From UBA5336 sp964415675 (GTDB lineage: Bacteria > Pseudomonadota > Alphaproteobacteria > Caulobacterales > Hyphomonadaceae), in the NCBI GenBank assembly GCA_964415675.1, contig CAYQBG010000018.1, forward strand, positions 7,332 through 71,331: a stretch of DNA of 64,000 nucleotides, written 5' to 3'. Shown here piece after piece: positions 55,702 through 63,881 of this stretch. Below the pieces are notes generated by a model, which saw only the letters and a list, made by a program, of their open reading frames with translations, made no database searches and had not been told where the DNA came from. Position numbers and translations under genes: made by a program. The first letter of the stretch is position 1; each line of letters starts with the position of its first letter.

Positions 55702-57093
55702 ATGAACTTCAGTCAAAGTCTGATGGGTCTCGCGGCACTCATCGCCTTGATCGGCACAACATGTAACCCTGCAACCGCGCAGGGACAGACGGCCCAGCCA
55801 ACCCGTCAACCGATTGTCTCCTCCATGCCGCAATATCCGCCGCGCGCAGCAGACCGCGGGCTGGAAGGACAGTGCATCGTGGAGTTTGAGATTGATTATG
55901 GAGGGAATGTCGCGGATCCGCGCATCCACGAGTGTACGCCTTCCGGGGTTTTCGAGCGCACCAGCCTTCGCGCAGCATCCCGACTGAGATTTGTGCCTTT
56001 GATCGTGGACGGTCAGCCGGCCGAAACCCGTAACGCACGTTACCGCTACGTCTTCGCTCTGGATGGCGGCTCTGCCTCCATGCTTGCGGCGGACCCTGAC
56101 GTGCTCGATCAGGTCTATGACTGGCGGGCTCTGATGAGCGAGGTCGACGCCGCCAATGCTTCGATCGAAGCTGTTGCGATATTTTCAGCTGCGGGAAAGG
56201 CACTCGGTGTCGCCGACAAGACTGATCAGGCGGTTCGCGATGCGACCCTTCAGCTCATTCTGAAAGCTCGTGAAGCGCTGGTGCCGGTCGCAGAGGGTAT
56301 GGCGGCGGATGCGAAAGCGTCGCCGCCTGCGCTTGTAAGTCTCAGAAAGACGAAAGAGTCCTACCTGCAGATTGATACCGAGCTCATCGATCCGATCAAT
56401 GAAATGGAAGACCAGATTGCTTCGGTGAGTGTCGCTGAACGACGTGCTGTCTCCCGTCTTCTGGTCCCGGCGAAGATCGAACTCAAAGCGCGCTATGAAG
56501 AATTTCGCGACGATCCGCGCGTTCGCGCTCAGTTTCGGGCTGCTGCCATGAAGTTGGAAGGTTCCGGCGATCCAAGTGATATTACCGGAGCTTTTGCGCG
56601 CGAGCATCTCCTCCCCGATGATCTTGATGCGGATTGGGTATTTGAGGCTCTGCGTGATGCTCAGTCGCAGATCGCCTATCGGATGGCGGATGTCCGCGAC
56701 CTGTCCCCGCCTGAACTTCGTGCGGGTCCAACCGCGCGTGAGATGTTCGAAATGGTGTTTAGCCGCCTGGAAGAACGTAACCGCATTTACCGCAATCTCG
56801 AACGCGTCTGCCAGAACCCGAACGATTATCAAACCGAAATGATGATGTTTGGCTCGCTTTGCCTGCAGGTCCTGTTCACGGAAGATTTCACTTTCCCGAA
56901 ATTCGTCATCGAAAAGTTTGAAAAGCGTGGGTGCACCGCTACCGATGTAACCGGCCAGTTCCGCTGCGAATACGTGGCGCGAACCAGCATGGATGGTGGG
57001 TCTCTGCCGCTTAATGTGGCGGGGGATCCGCTGGAAGACCTTGTATCGATCGCGACCAACTCGCCAATTACTGCTTTATTCGTGGACCCCTGA
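55702..57093 (+). CDS. Exported protein with N-terminal TonB C-domain and long helical tail
   Basis: ATG at 55702 has AGGGAG upstream. The 463-residue protein has a signal peptide (ending NPATA) and then, at about residues 35-110, a TonB C-terminal-type domain (MPQYPPRAADRGLEGQCIVE, FEIDYGGNVADPRIHEC, ASRLRFVPLIVDGQP). The remaining 350 residues are largely helical and charged, and I do not recognise them. TonB normally has this domain at the very C-terminus after a membrane anchor and Pro-rich linker; here there is neither. The function is unknown, possibly envelope binding rather than energy transduction. Confidence 0.8.
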   Translation: MNFSQSLMGLAALIALIGTTCNPATAQGQTAQPTRQPIVSSMPQYPPRAADRGLEGQCIVEFEIDYGGNVADPRIHECTPSGVFERTSLRAASRLRFVPLIVDGQPAETRNARYRYVFALDGGSASMLAADPDVLDQVYDWRALMSEVDAANASIEAVAIFSAAGKALGVADKTDQAVRDATLQLILKAREALVPVAEGMAADAKASPPALVSLRKTKESYLQIDTELIDPINEMEDQIASVSVAERRAVSRLLVPAKIELKARYEEFRDDPRVRAQFRAAAMKLEGSGDPSDITGAFAREHLLPDDLDADWVFEALRDAQSQIAYRMADVRDLSPPELRAGPTAREMFEMVFSRLEERNRIYRNLERVCQNPNDYQTEMMMFGSLCLQVLFTEDFTFPKFVIEKFEKRGCTATDVTGQFRCEYVARTSMDGGSLPLNVAGDPLEDLVSIATNSPITALFVDP

Positions 57094-57675
57094 AGCGATA
57101 TCGCCAGCTTTTTCTGTAACAGGCTTCAGATTGCTTGATGTGGCTTTGTGCGGACCGGGCAGGCTGACAATTGGAGAATCTCGGACATACCGCCGCTTGC
57201 CCGGGGATCTGACCATGTGGTGCTGCCGGATCCACACAGCATGATACCTTGTTCGCTTTTGAACCCAACTCTCGGCTCTTCCCGGCCCGCGAGAGGCGGT
57301 GTCGATGCCCTGAAAACCCGGGCAGAGATCACTCACGCGCCCGCAAACGAGAATCAAACCAGTTCGCCCGGAAGGCATTGGACGCGGCAGCCTGTCCCTG
57401 TTGCCTCAGGGATTGCCGGTGAGGGTCACACATGTTGCTGAGACTGTTCACGTATGTCAGTACTTTCGCTAACTTCATGAAAATTAGCGAAGCGAAATTT
57501 CGAAAATGGATTCATGATCGGGGTCTGAGGGCCATGGATGTCGGCCTGGAATGGCGCATCTTACTGAAAGATCTTGGAGTTTTCCTCAAAACCACCCGCT
57601 GGCCCCCTTTTTGGGCGGTCGCGTAGCGGAAAGCGGTTAGGGCAGTGATGGTCTCGGGCGTACAGGTCAGAAATC
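57094..57675. other. 582-base intergenic region
   Basis: No gene could be supported. A perfect 8-bp inverted repeat TTCGCTAA / TTAGCGAA (57465-57472 and 57484-57491, 11-base loop) sits about 190 bases upstream of the P-type ATPase and may be an operator. A 64-residue frame at 57432-57626 overlaps it but shows no protein-like pattern. Near 57590-57610 there is a loose CCACCC/GGGCGG hairpin around a T-run. Confidence 0.45.
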
Positions 57676-60417
57676 ATGGATGATCCGACACTGCGTGAGG
57701 ATTTTTATATGGGCATCGACGTGCCAGGCGATGCCCATATCAGGGACGTGAGCGACGTGCTTGCAGCCCTCGCCACTGGCAAGCAGGGCCTCGATACCGG
57801 CGAAGCCGCCCGGCGCCTCGCCTGCTACGGCCCAAACGCCGCGCCAGCTGCGAAGAAACGCAGCCTGGCCATGCGTTTCCTGAGCCATTTCAACCATATT
57901 CTGATCTATGTGTTGCTGGGCGCAGCGCTGGTCACGTTCCTCCTCGGGCATCACATTGACACCGGCGTCATTCTCGCCGTCGTGCTTGCCAATGCTGTTA
58001 TCGGCTTTCTCCAGGAAGGCCGGGCGGAAAAGGCAATGGCGGCGATCCAGGACATGCTGGCGCCCCACGCCAATGTCATCCGTAACGGCAAGCGTATCGA
58101 CGTGGAAGGCGCAACCCTTGTGCCTGGAGATATCGTCCTTCTGGAAGCGGGCGACAAGGTCCCTGCTGACATCAGACTGATACAGTCCCACGGACTGAAG
58201 GTCCAGGAGGCGATCCTGACCGGCGAGTCCGTGCCGGTGGAGAAATCGAACACACCGGTCGCCGCAGATGCACCCCTCGGCGATCGGCTTTGCATGGCTT
58301 ATAGCGGGACGCTGGTCACTGCTGGACAGGGGCGCGGTGTCGTCATCGCCACGGGCGCGCGGACCGAGATCGGGCGGATCAGCAGTATGCTCTCGCAGGT
58401 CGAAACCCTAACCACGCCGCTTGTCCGGCAGATGGACACTTTTGCGAAGTGGCTCACACTGTTCATCCTCATGGTCGCCGGCCTGCTGCTCATTTTCGGC
58501 TATTTTGTCGAACAATACACCTTTCTCGACATGTTCATGGCCGTTGTGGGCCTGTCGGTTGCTGCCATTCCCGAAGGCTTGCCTGCAGTGCTCACCATCA
58601 CGCTGGCCATCGGTGTGCAGGCCATGGCCAGGCGCAACGCAATTGTCCGGCGCCTGCCCGCCATCGAGACGCTCGGATCGGTGTCGGTGATCTGCACTGA
58701 CAAGACCGGCACGCTGACCCGTAATGAGATGGTTGTTACATCAGCGGTCGTTTCCGAACGAGCTTTCGAGGTGGAGGGTGATAGCTATCAGCCTGAGGGC
58801 CAGGTCCTTGACAATGGCTCTCCAGTCGGACCCGGCGAGCACGGAACGCTCGAGGAAATCGCATTGGCGGCGGGACTGTGCAATGACGCCGAGTTGCACG
58901 TCCGCGAGGGTAGCTGGAGCGTCAATGGCGACCCGATGGAAGGCGCGCTCCTCGCCTTCGCCGCCAAGGCACTTGGGGGGCTGAAACAGGTCGGCGCCGA
59001 TTTCGAACGCGTCGATGCCATCCCCTTCGATTCCCGCCACCGCTATATGGCGACGTTAAACCGGCAGGGCGACAATGTTGGCAGGGTGTTCGTCAAGGGC
59101 GCGCCGGAAACCGTACTGGCCATGTGCCAGGCCGAGCGCAGCGCTGATGGCGGCGAAAGGGCGCTCGACACGCGCGCCTGGAATTCGATCGCCGAGGACC
59201 AGGCCAGCCATGGTCGTCGCATGCTCGCCTTCGCGGTACGGGAGGGCGACGCGGATGAAACCGTTTTGACAAAGGCCAGCGTTGAGGGGCGAATGGTTTT
59301 CCTCGGGCTCGTTGGCATGATCGATCCACCGCGTCCGGAAGCGGTGGCGGCGGTCGCGGAATGCCAGGCCGCAGGGATCGCAGTGAAGATGATTACCGGA
59401 GACCATGCCGGTACCGCTGCTGCCATCGGCCGTGAGATCGGCCTTGAACAGACCGAAAGGGTGCTTGCGGGTTCCGATATCGATGAGCTGGACGATGCGG
59501 CACTGGCGCGCGCAGTGCTCAAAACCGATATCTTCGCCCGCACGAGCCCAGAGCACAAGCTGCGCCTGGTGACAGCGCTCCAGTCCCAGGGCCTGACAGT
59601 GGCCATGACCGGTGACGGGGTGAATGATGCTCCGGCCCTCAAACGCGCCGATGCCGGAATTGCCATGGGTCGGAAGGGAAGCGAGGCCGCCAAGGAAGCC
59701 GCCGAGATCGTGCTCGCCGATGACAATTTCGCCTCAATCGCGGCCGCGGTCCGCGAAGGACGCACGGTCTACGACAACATCAGGAAGGTGATCGGCTGGA
59801 CACTCCCGACAAATGGTGGCGAGGCGATGACGATCCTGATCGCCCTTCTGTTCGGCATGGCGATGCCGGTCACGCCGGTGCAGATCCTGTGGGTCAATCT
59901 CGTCACGGCGATCACGCTCGGAATCGCTCTCGCCTTTGAGCCGACGGAGGCCAACACCATGCGTCGTCCGCCACGCCCTCGCGGCGAGCCCATCCTGGGA
60001 GGGCAACTGGTCTGGCAGATCGTGTTTGTCTCAACCCTTTTCTTTGCAGGTATTTTCGGCATCTTCGCTTATGCAACGAACCGGGGATATGAGCTGGCCC
60101 TGGCGCAGACCATGGCGGTAAATACGCTTGTCGTCCTGGAAATCGCCTACCTCTTCTTTGTGCGGAACATTCATGGCACTTCACTCACATGGGAGGCGGT
60201 CAAGGGCACGAGGGTCATCTGGGCCTGCGTCCTGTCAGTGACTGCGCTTCAGTTCGCGCTGACCTATGCGCCGCCCTTCCAGTCAGTCTTCGGTACGGCA
60301 GCTGTTGGTTTGTTCGACGGGATCATTGTGGTTCTGGTCGGAGTGGCTCTGTTTGCGCTTCTGGAGACCGAAAAACAGCTGCGGCTTACGGTTCGACGTA
60401 TGGGAGGACCGGCATAG
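57676..60417 (+). CDS. P2-type cation-transporting ATPase
   Basis: The 913-residue pump has the phosphorylated Asp342 in CTDKTGTLTRNE, the actuator TGES (ILTGESVPVEK), helix 4 motif AAIPEGLPAVL, and the hinge MTGDGVNDAPALKRADAGIA. PEGLP is typical of P2-type (Ca2+, or monovalent cation) pumps. An alternative start at 57709 (MGIDVPGD) has a better ribosome site (GAGGA), so the first 11 residues are uncertain. The transported ion is not certain; the helix 6 region ILWVNLVTAITLGIALAFEP lacks the full set of acidic residues seen in SERCA. Confidence 0.93.
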   Translation: MDDPTLREDFYMGIDVPGDAHIRDVSDVLAALATGKQGLDTGEAARRLACYGPNAAPAAKKRSLAMRFLSHFNHILIYVLLGAALVTFLLGHHIDTGVILAVVLANAVIGFLQEGRAEKAMAAIQDMLAPHANVIRNGKRIDVEGATLVPGDIVLLEAGDKVPADIRLIQSHGLKVQEAILTGESVPVEKSNTPVAADAPLGDRLCMAYSGTLVTAGQGRGVVIATGARTEIGRISSMLSQVETLTTPLVRQMDTFAKWLTLFILMVAGLLLIFGYFVEQYTFLDMFMAVVGLSVAAIPEGLPAVLTITLAIGVQAMARRNAIVRRLPAIETLGSVSVICTDKTGTLTRNEMVVTSAVVSERAFEVEGDSYQPEGQVLDNGSPVGPGEHGTLEEIALAAGLCNDAELHVREGSWSVNGDPMEGALLAFAAKALGGLKQVGADFERVDAIPFDSRHRYMATLNRQGDNVGRVFVKGAPETVLAMCQAERSADGGERALDTRAWNSIAEDQASHGRRMLAFAVREGDADETVLTKASVEGRMVFLGLVGMIDPPRPEAVAAVAECQAAGIAVKMITGDHAGTAAAIGREIGLEQTERVLAGSDIDELDDAALARAVLKTDIFARTSPEHKLRLVTALQSQGLTVAMTGDGVNDAPALKRADAGIAMGRKGSEAAKEAAEIVLADDNFASIAAAVREGRTVYDNIRKVIGWTLPTNGGEAMTILIALLFGMAMPVTPVQILWVNLVTAITLGIALAFEPTEANTMRRPPRPRGEPILGGQLVWQIVFVSTLFFAGIFGIFAYATNRGYELALAQTMAVNTLVVLEIAYLFFVRNIHGTSLTWEAVKGTRVIWACVLSVTALQFALTYAPPFQSVFGTAAVGLFDGIIVVLVGVALFALLETEKQLRLTVRRMGGPA

Positions 60418-60511
60418 TCGGCCTGATTGAACTGCCGTCGTGGCAAGCCTCGGATTGCTGTGCCTATTCAGCAGTCGCGATTGGGTCAGGTCCCATGCCG
60501 GGGTGGGCGCC

Positions 60512-61204
60512 TCAGTCGAGGCTGAGCCGGTACGCGCGCGCCGACTCGACAATCGCAGAGGCTGTCCCGGGATCCTCGAATCCCCGCGTTTCAACCTGGC
60601 CAGCAGGGCCTTTGTAGTTGCGAAACCACGTCTCGATGATGCTGCTTGCGCCGACGAATTGCTGATCAAGCTCTGACATGCTTTGGATGCCGGAGAACGC
60701 AGACCCATGGGAAGGGACAGCAATCAACTTGTCATCCTGCTGGCCGTCATCGGTCATTCTCAGCACGCCGATCAGGCGGACGCCGACGATCTCGCCTCTC
60801 GCAATTGAATCACCGAGCACGAGGACATCCAGCGGGTCGCCGTCGCCGCCGGGATCAATTGGCAAAAGCGTGCCGGGAACCACCCCATAATTGGCTGGGT
60901 AGGCGAGATAGGCCACAACCCTTGGGGCATTGTCCCGCTCTTCCCAGCGGATCGTGTTTGGAGCCGACTTGTCCACTTCCCATTTGGCCAGCGTGCCGGC
61001 AGGGACTTCGATAATGGCGCGCAAGGCTCCACTAGTGTCAAAAGGCGCCAGCGCGAGGAGGTCATCTCCGCCTGCCAGGGTAAACTCATCGATGAGCGTC
61101 ATGGAGTTGCTGTGATCGACAGCCGCCGGCCCTGGAGCTTGCAGGGGATGGGCACAGGCTGTGGTCATCAGAAATGCCAGAAGAGTGGTGCTCTGCAGTC
61201 TCAT
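60512..61204 (-). CDS. Exported family I inorganic pyrophosphatase
   Basis: ATG at 61204 begins a signal sequence RLQSTTLLAFLMTTAC, so the enzyme is exported and possibly lipidated at the Cys. The 230-residue protein keeps the family I active site: KWEVDK (Lys and Glu), YPANYG, GDGDPLDVLVLG, MTDDGQQDDKL and WFRNYKG. Family I pyrophosphatases are normally cytoplasmic, so an exported copy is unusual. It may release phosphate from external pyrophosphate. It lies 57 bases downstream of an exported phosphoesterase on the same strand. Confidence 0.9.
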   Translation of the reverse strand: MRLQSTTLLAFLMTTACAHPLQAPGPAAVDHSNSMTLIDEFTLAGGDDLLALAPFDTSGALRAIIEVPAGTLAKWEVDKSAPNTIRWEERDNAPRVVAYLAYPANYGVVPGTLLPIDPGGDGDPLDVLVLGDSIARGEIVGVRLIGVLRMTDDGQQDDKLIAVPSHGSAFSGIQSMSELDQQFVGASSIIETWFRNYKGPAGQVETRGFEDPGTASAIVESARAYRLSLD

Positions 61205-61261
61205 TCCAGCATCACCCACCTTTCCTCTCTTCTCGCCTTCCCCGTCGGTTCGTGCGGACCG

Positions 61262-62185
61262 TTATGGCTGGTCACCCCGATCGCTAACAGCGTCGCTCAG
61301 CGCAAACTGGTAGGCATGTTCTTCCAGCGGTGTCAGCGTGCCGACGCGGTAGGTGTCGACCCCGACATCGCCATCCTGCGTGACCGTGAACACGCGAAAC
61401 ATGGGCGTATGGCTGGTCTCATCAGGGATCTTCGTGCGCTCTAGCGCCGGGATGTGCAAATAGTGAACGCCGTCAATCTCCTTGGAGTGATCAACCCGGT
61501 CCATGTCCATATGCAGGTCGCCGGAGATCACGGCGGCAAGATTCGGCTGGGCAGCCACCTCCGTAAAACGGGGATGGGTAATGCCCTTGCCGGCATTCTC
61601 AGGGTAAACGCCGGCCTGCGCGCCATGCACGATCAGGAATACGGGGTTCGGATGGACCGCCCGGACCTGCTCCAGAATCCAGTCAATGCCGTCATCATTG
61701 AAGTCGCGCGAGAAATCGGGTGACGCGTACACCATCACGACAGATCCGCGATCCTGAACGTAGCGCCGGCTCGTAAATGTGGCTTTTCCCTCATTCCAGA
61801 GATTGGCATATTCGATGAAGCGCTCCTCGGTCTCATTGAACTCTTCATTTCCCATGATCGGAAAGAAAGGCAGGGAGAGCGCCTGGAGCACCGGCGTGGC
61901 AGCGTCATACTGAATGAGGGTCCCTTTATGAGCAATGTCTCCCACCCCGACAACAAAATCGATGCGTTCGCGGGCCGCAAGCGCGTTCACATCAGCAACG
62001 GCTTCTGCCATGTTCGGAAACTCGGCCTGCGGCTTGGGTTCGGCGTCCCCGAGCACGGCGAATCGCAGCGCGATATCTTCCTGCGGCCCGGATGCCGGCG
62101 TCGCGCAAGCGGCGAAAAGCGACACGGCAAGAAGCTGCGCGACAACCGCAATGCGCATTGTCGAAAGCCGCGGGAATGGGCGCAT
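61262..62185 (-). CDS. Exported calcineurin-like metallophosphoesterase with divergent ligands
   Basis: ATG at 62185 has AAGGAG eight bases upstream and leads into a lipoprotein signal ending LFAACATP. The 307-residue protein follows the metallophosphoesterase plan: RFAVLGDAEPKP, VVGVGDIAHKG, PIMGNEEFNE, LIVHGAQAG and ISGDLHMDMD. Relative to the usual DxH, GDxxD, GNH(D/E), GHxH set, several ligand positions are changed (DAE, GDxxH, GNEE, GDLH). It probably still cleaves phosphate esters, but with altered metal use, or it may be a binding protein. It is upstream of the exported pyrophosphatase in the same direction. Confidence 0.8.
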   Translation of the reverse strand: MRPFPRLSTMRIAVVAQLLAVSLFAACATPASGPQEDIALRFAVLGDAEPKPQAEFPNMAEAVADVNALAARERIDFVVGVGDIAHKGTLIQYDAATPVLQALSLPFFPIMGNEEFNETEERFIEYANLWNEGKATFTSRRYVQDRGSVVMVYASPDFSRDFNDDGIDWILEQVRAVHPNPVFLIVHGAQAGVYPENAGKGITHPRFTEVAAQPNLAAVISGDLHMDMDRVDHSKEIDGVHYLHIPALERTKIPDETSHTPMFRVFTVTQDGDVGVDTYRVGTLTPLEEHAYQFALSDAVSDRGDQP

Positions 62186-62448
62186 GTCATGTCTCCTTTT
62201 GAGTAGGCTTCCGGTTGAATTAGCGTTGCAATGAAGCATTGAAAAGCCCGGATACGGTGAAACCCCCTTGCATCGCGCTCCATGAACCGACGCTACGTCA
62301 CTCCTTTGGAAGTGAGATCTATGAGCAAGCATCAGCGAGCCGATCTCCTCAGCGGTTTGCCGAATGCGCGCATGTCTGCAATAGGCGCGTCCATGAGATC
62401 GCCAATTGTTCCGGGATATGCGGAACCGGATTTCGAGATTGCAGGGCC
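62186..62448. other. Intergenic region upstream of the dusA fragment
   Basis: 263 bases between the divergent phosphoesterase and the dusA fragment. They should hold the leftward promoter and the original dusA promoter. No gene is seen. Confidence 0.45.
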
Positions 62449-62526
62449 ATGAAAAAACAAGATTATAGATTTTCAGTCGCCCCCATGATGGAGACTAGAA
62501 TAAAACCAATAAAAACAATCGCTTAG
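62449..62526 (+). pseudogene. dusA: Displaced 5' end of dusA (tRNA-dihydrouridine synthase A), likely attachment site
   Basis: ATG at 62449 (AGGG upstream) encodes MKKQDYRFSVAPMME, in which RFSVAPMM is the conserved start of DusA (followed in real DusA by (D/L)DWTDRHCR). Here the sequence leaves DusA right after the MM(E), continues as AT-rich DNA, and stops at 62524 after 25 codons. The 5' end of dusA is a known integration site for a family of phages and genomic islands, with the crossover in just this part of the gene. I read 62470-62491 as the attachment core, with native DNA to the left and an integrated element to the right. Confidence 0.72.
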
Positions 62527-62537
62527 CGAGTTTTTTT
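62519..62537 (+). terminator. Short terminator behind the dusA fragment
   Basis: TCGC-TTA-GCGA followed by G and seven Ts. The stem is only four pairs but the T-run is perfect. It overlaps the fragment's stop codon and would end the orphaned dusA transcript at the element edge. Confidence 0.5.
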
Positions 62538-62674
62538 CACGCGCGTTTCACAGTAGTTGAGTGATGATCACAGAAAAATTAGGACGCCCCATGGCGCGTT
62601 ACGAATGGCAAGCCCGAAGTCGCTCACCGCTACTTGCCGCGCGCTATGAGGTGGTCCTGGTTTCCTGTACAGTT

Positions 62675-62687
62675 TGACCTGCTCCCC
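62675..62687 (+). repeat. Left terminal inverted repeat of the IS3-family element
   Basis: TGACCTGCTCCCC, identical to the reversed right end; preceded by the AGTT target duplication. Confidence 0.9.
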
Positions 62688-62739
62688 TGAAAAGTCCTCG
62701 ATTTGAGGTTAGCCTGTTCTCCAACTGAGGAGACAGACG

Positions 62740-63006
62740 ATGAAGAGAAGCCGTTTCAGCGAAGCGCAGATCATTGGCATCCTGAAGGAGCACCAGGCGG
62801 GTATGAGCGCGCCCGATCTGTGCCGCAAGCACGGGATCAGCGACGCGACATTCTACAACTGGCGACGGAAGTACGGCGGCATGGAGGTCGCCGACGCCAA
62901 GCGTCTCAAGGCGCTCGAGGCCGAGAACGCGAAGCTGAAGAAGATGCTGGCCGAGCAGATGATGGACGTGGCGACACTGAAAGAGATGCTCGGAAAAAAC
63001 TTCTGA
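62740..63006 (+). CDS. IS3-family transposase OrfA
   Basis: The 88-residue protein has an N-terminal HTH (FSEAQIIGILKEHQAGM, CRKHGISDATFYNWRRKYGG) and a leucine-zipper-like helix (RLKALEAENAKLKKML). It binds the IS ends and is the N-terminal part of the OrfAB transposase. GAGGAGAC precedes the ATG. Its last codons contain the slippery run A AAA AAC. Confidence 0.95.
   Translation: MKRSRFSEAQIIGILKEHQAGMSAPDLCRKHGISDATFYNWRRKYGGMEVADAKRLKALEAENAKLKKMLAEQMMDVATLKEMLGKNF
62994..63000 (+). promoter_or_regulatory. -1 ribosomal frameshift site (A AAA AAC)
   Basis: AAAAAAC read in the orfA frame as xxA AAA AAC is the standard IS3 slippery heptamer. Slipping back one base enters the orfB frame at once and gives a 369-residue OrfAB fusion. 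The orfA stop is six bases downstream. Confidence 0.85.
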
Positions 63007-63041
63007 GGCCCGGCTCACGGAGGAAAGAGGTGGACTGGGCC

Positions 63042-63848
63042 ATGACAGAGAAGAGCTACACGCAGCGGCGGGCCTGTGCGCTGATCGGGATCGATCCGCG
63101 GGTCTACCGGCGTGCACCGAAGCGCCCGGCAGACACGGAACTGCGGGCCAGGATGAAGGAGCTGGCCTCGGAGCGGCGTCGGTTCGGCTATCGGCGGCTG
63201 CACATCTTGCTGAGGCGCGAGGGCTGGGAAGTGAACTGGAAGAAGCTTTATCGGCTCTCCCGCGAAGAAGGGTTAACCGTCCGTAAACGGGGCGGACGCA
63301 AGCGCGCGATCGGGACCAGAGCGCCTATGACGATCCCGCAGGGACCGAACCAGAGATGGTCGCTGGACTTCGTGTCAGATGCTCTCGCTGACGGCCGCAG
63401 GTTCCGCATCCTGTGCGTCATCGACGACTTCAGCCGAGAATGCCTGGCAACCGTCGTCGATACATCGCTGTCCGGACATCGCGTCGCCCGTGAACTGGAT
63501 CGGCTCGCCGAGATGCGGGGCTTCCCCTGTATGGTGGTTAGCGACAACGGCACCGAGCTGACCAGCAATGCCATGCTCAAATGGCAGGAGGAGCGCCAAG
63601 TGGAATGGCACTACATCGCGCCGGGTAAACCGATGCAGAACGGCTTCGTGGAAAGCTTCAACGGACGCTTGCGCGACCAGTGCTTGAACGAGCACCTGTT
63701 CCCAACCCTGCGCCATGCCCGCCATTTGATTGCGGCATGGCGCGACGACTACAATCACCACCGCCCGCACTCGAGCCTCGACGGGCTCACCCCGCGGGAG
63801 TATCACCAACGGTCAGAAGAGGACCAAAACCTGAACAGAGCTAACTAA
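63042..63848 (+). CDS. IS3-family transposase OrfB (catalytic)
   Basis: The frame is -1 relative to orfA and is normally reached by frameshift; ATG 63042 with GGAGGAAAGAGG upstream marks a possible separate start (268 residues). It has the HTH_21 region (RRFGYRRLHILLRREGWEVN) and an rve integrase core with the DDE triad in WSLDFVSDAL, MVVSDNGTE and NGFVESFNGRLRDQC. It catalyses transposition as the OrfAB fusion. No stop or frameshift damage is seen. Confidence 0.95.
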   Translation: MTEKSYTQRRACALIGIDPRVYRRAPKRPADTELRARMKELASERRRFGYRRLHILLRREGWEVNWKKLYRLSREEGLTVRKRGGRKRAIGTRAPMTIPQGPNQRWSLDFVSDALADGRRFRILCVIDDFSRECLATVVDTSLSGHRVARELDRLAEMRGFPCMVVSDNGTELTSNAMLKWQEERQVEWHYIAPGKPMQNGFVESFNGRLRDQCLNEHLFPTLRHARHLIAAWRDDYNHHRPHSSLDGLTPREYHQRSEEDQNLNRAN

Positions 63849-63864
63849 TAATCGCGGACTCAAC

Positions 63865-63877
63865 GGGGAGCAGGTCA
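63865..63877 (-). repeat. Right terminal inverted repeat of the IS3-family element
   Basis: GGGGAGCAGGTCA on the plus strand, the exact inverse of the left end; followed by AGTT. Confidence 0.9.
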
Positions 63878-63881
63878 AGTT

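Larger units (their letters stand above)
62675..63877 (+). mobile_element. IS3-family insertion sequence, IS407-like group
   Basis: A complete 1203-bp element. The terminal inverted repeats share TGACCTGCTCCCC exactly (62675-62687 and, reversed, 63865-63877) with further partial identity inward. The element is flanked by the 4-bp direct repeat AGTT (62671-62674 and 63878-63881), the target duplication. It encodes orfA and orfB joined by a -1 frameshift. The 4-bp duplication and the orfA start (KRSRFSEAQIIGILKEHQAG) suit the IS407 group. The clean repeats and intact reading frames suggest a recent, probably active insertion. Confidence 0.93.

Noticed and set aside
57432..57626. 64-residue frame MLLRLFTYVSTFANFMKISE...
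   Set aside because: No ribosome site of quality, overlaps an inverted repeat, and composition is unlike neighbours; could be a leader but cannot be supported.
60512..60540. CTCAG/CTGAG hairpin at the end of the pyrophosphatase gene
   Set aside because: Only five pairs and inside the coding end; no T-run, so not called a terminator.
62591..62677. 28-residue frame MARYEWQARSRSPLLAARYE... with AGGA upstream
   Set aside because: Could be the 5' end of an island gene broken by the IS elements, but it is too short to support as a gene.
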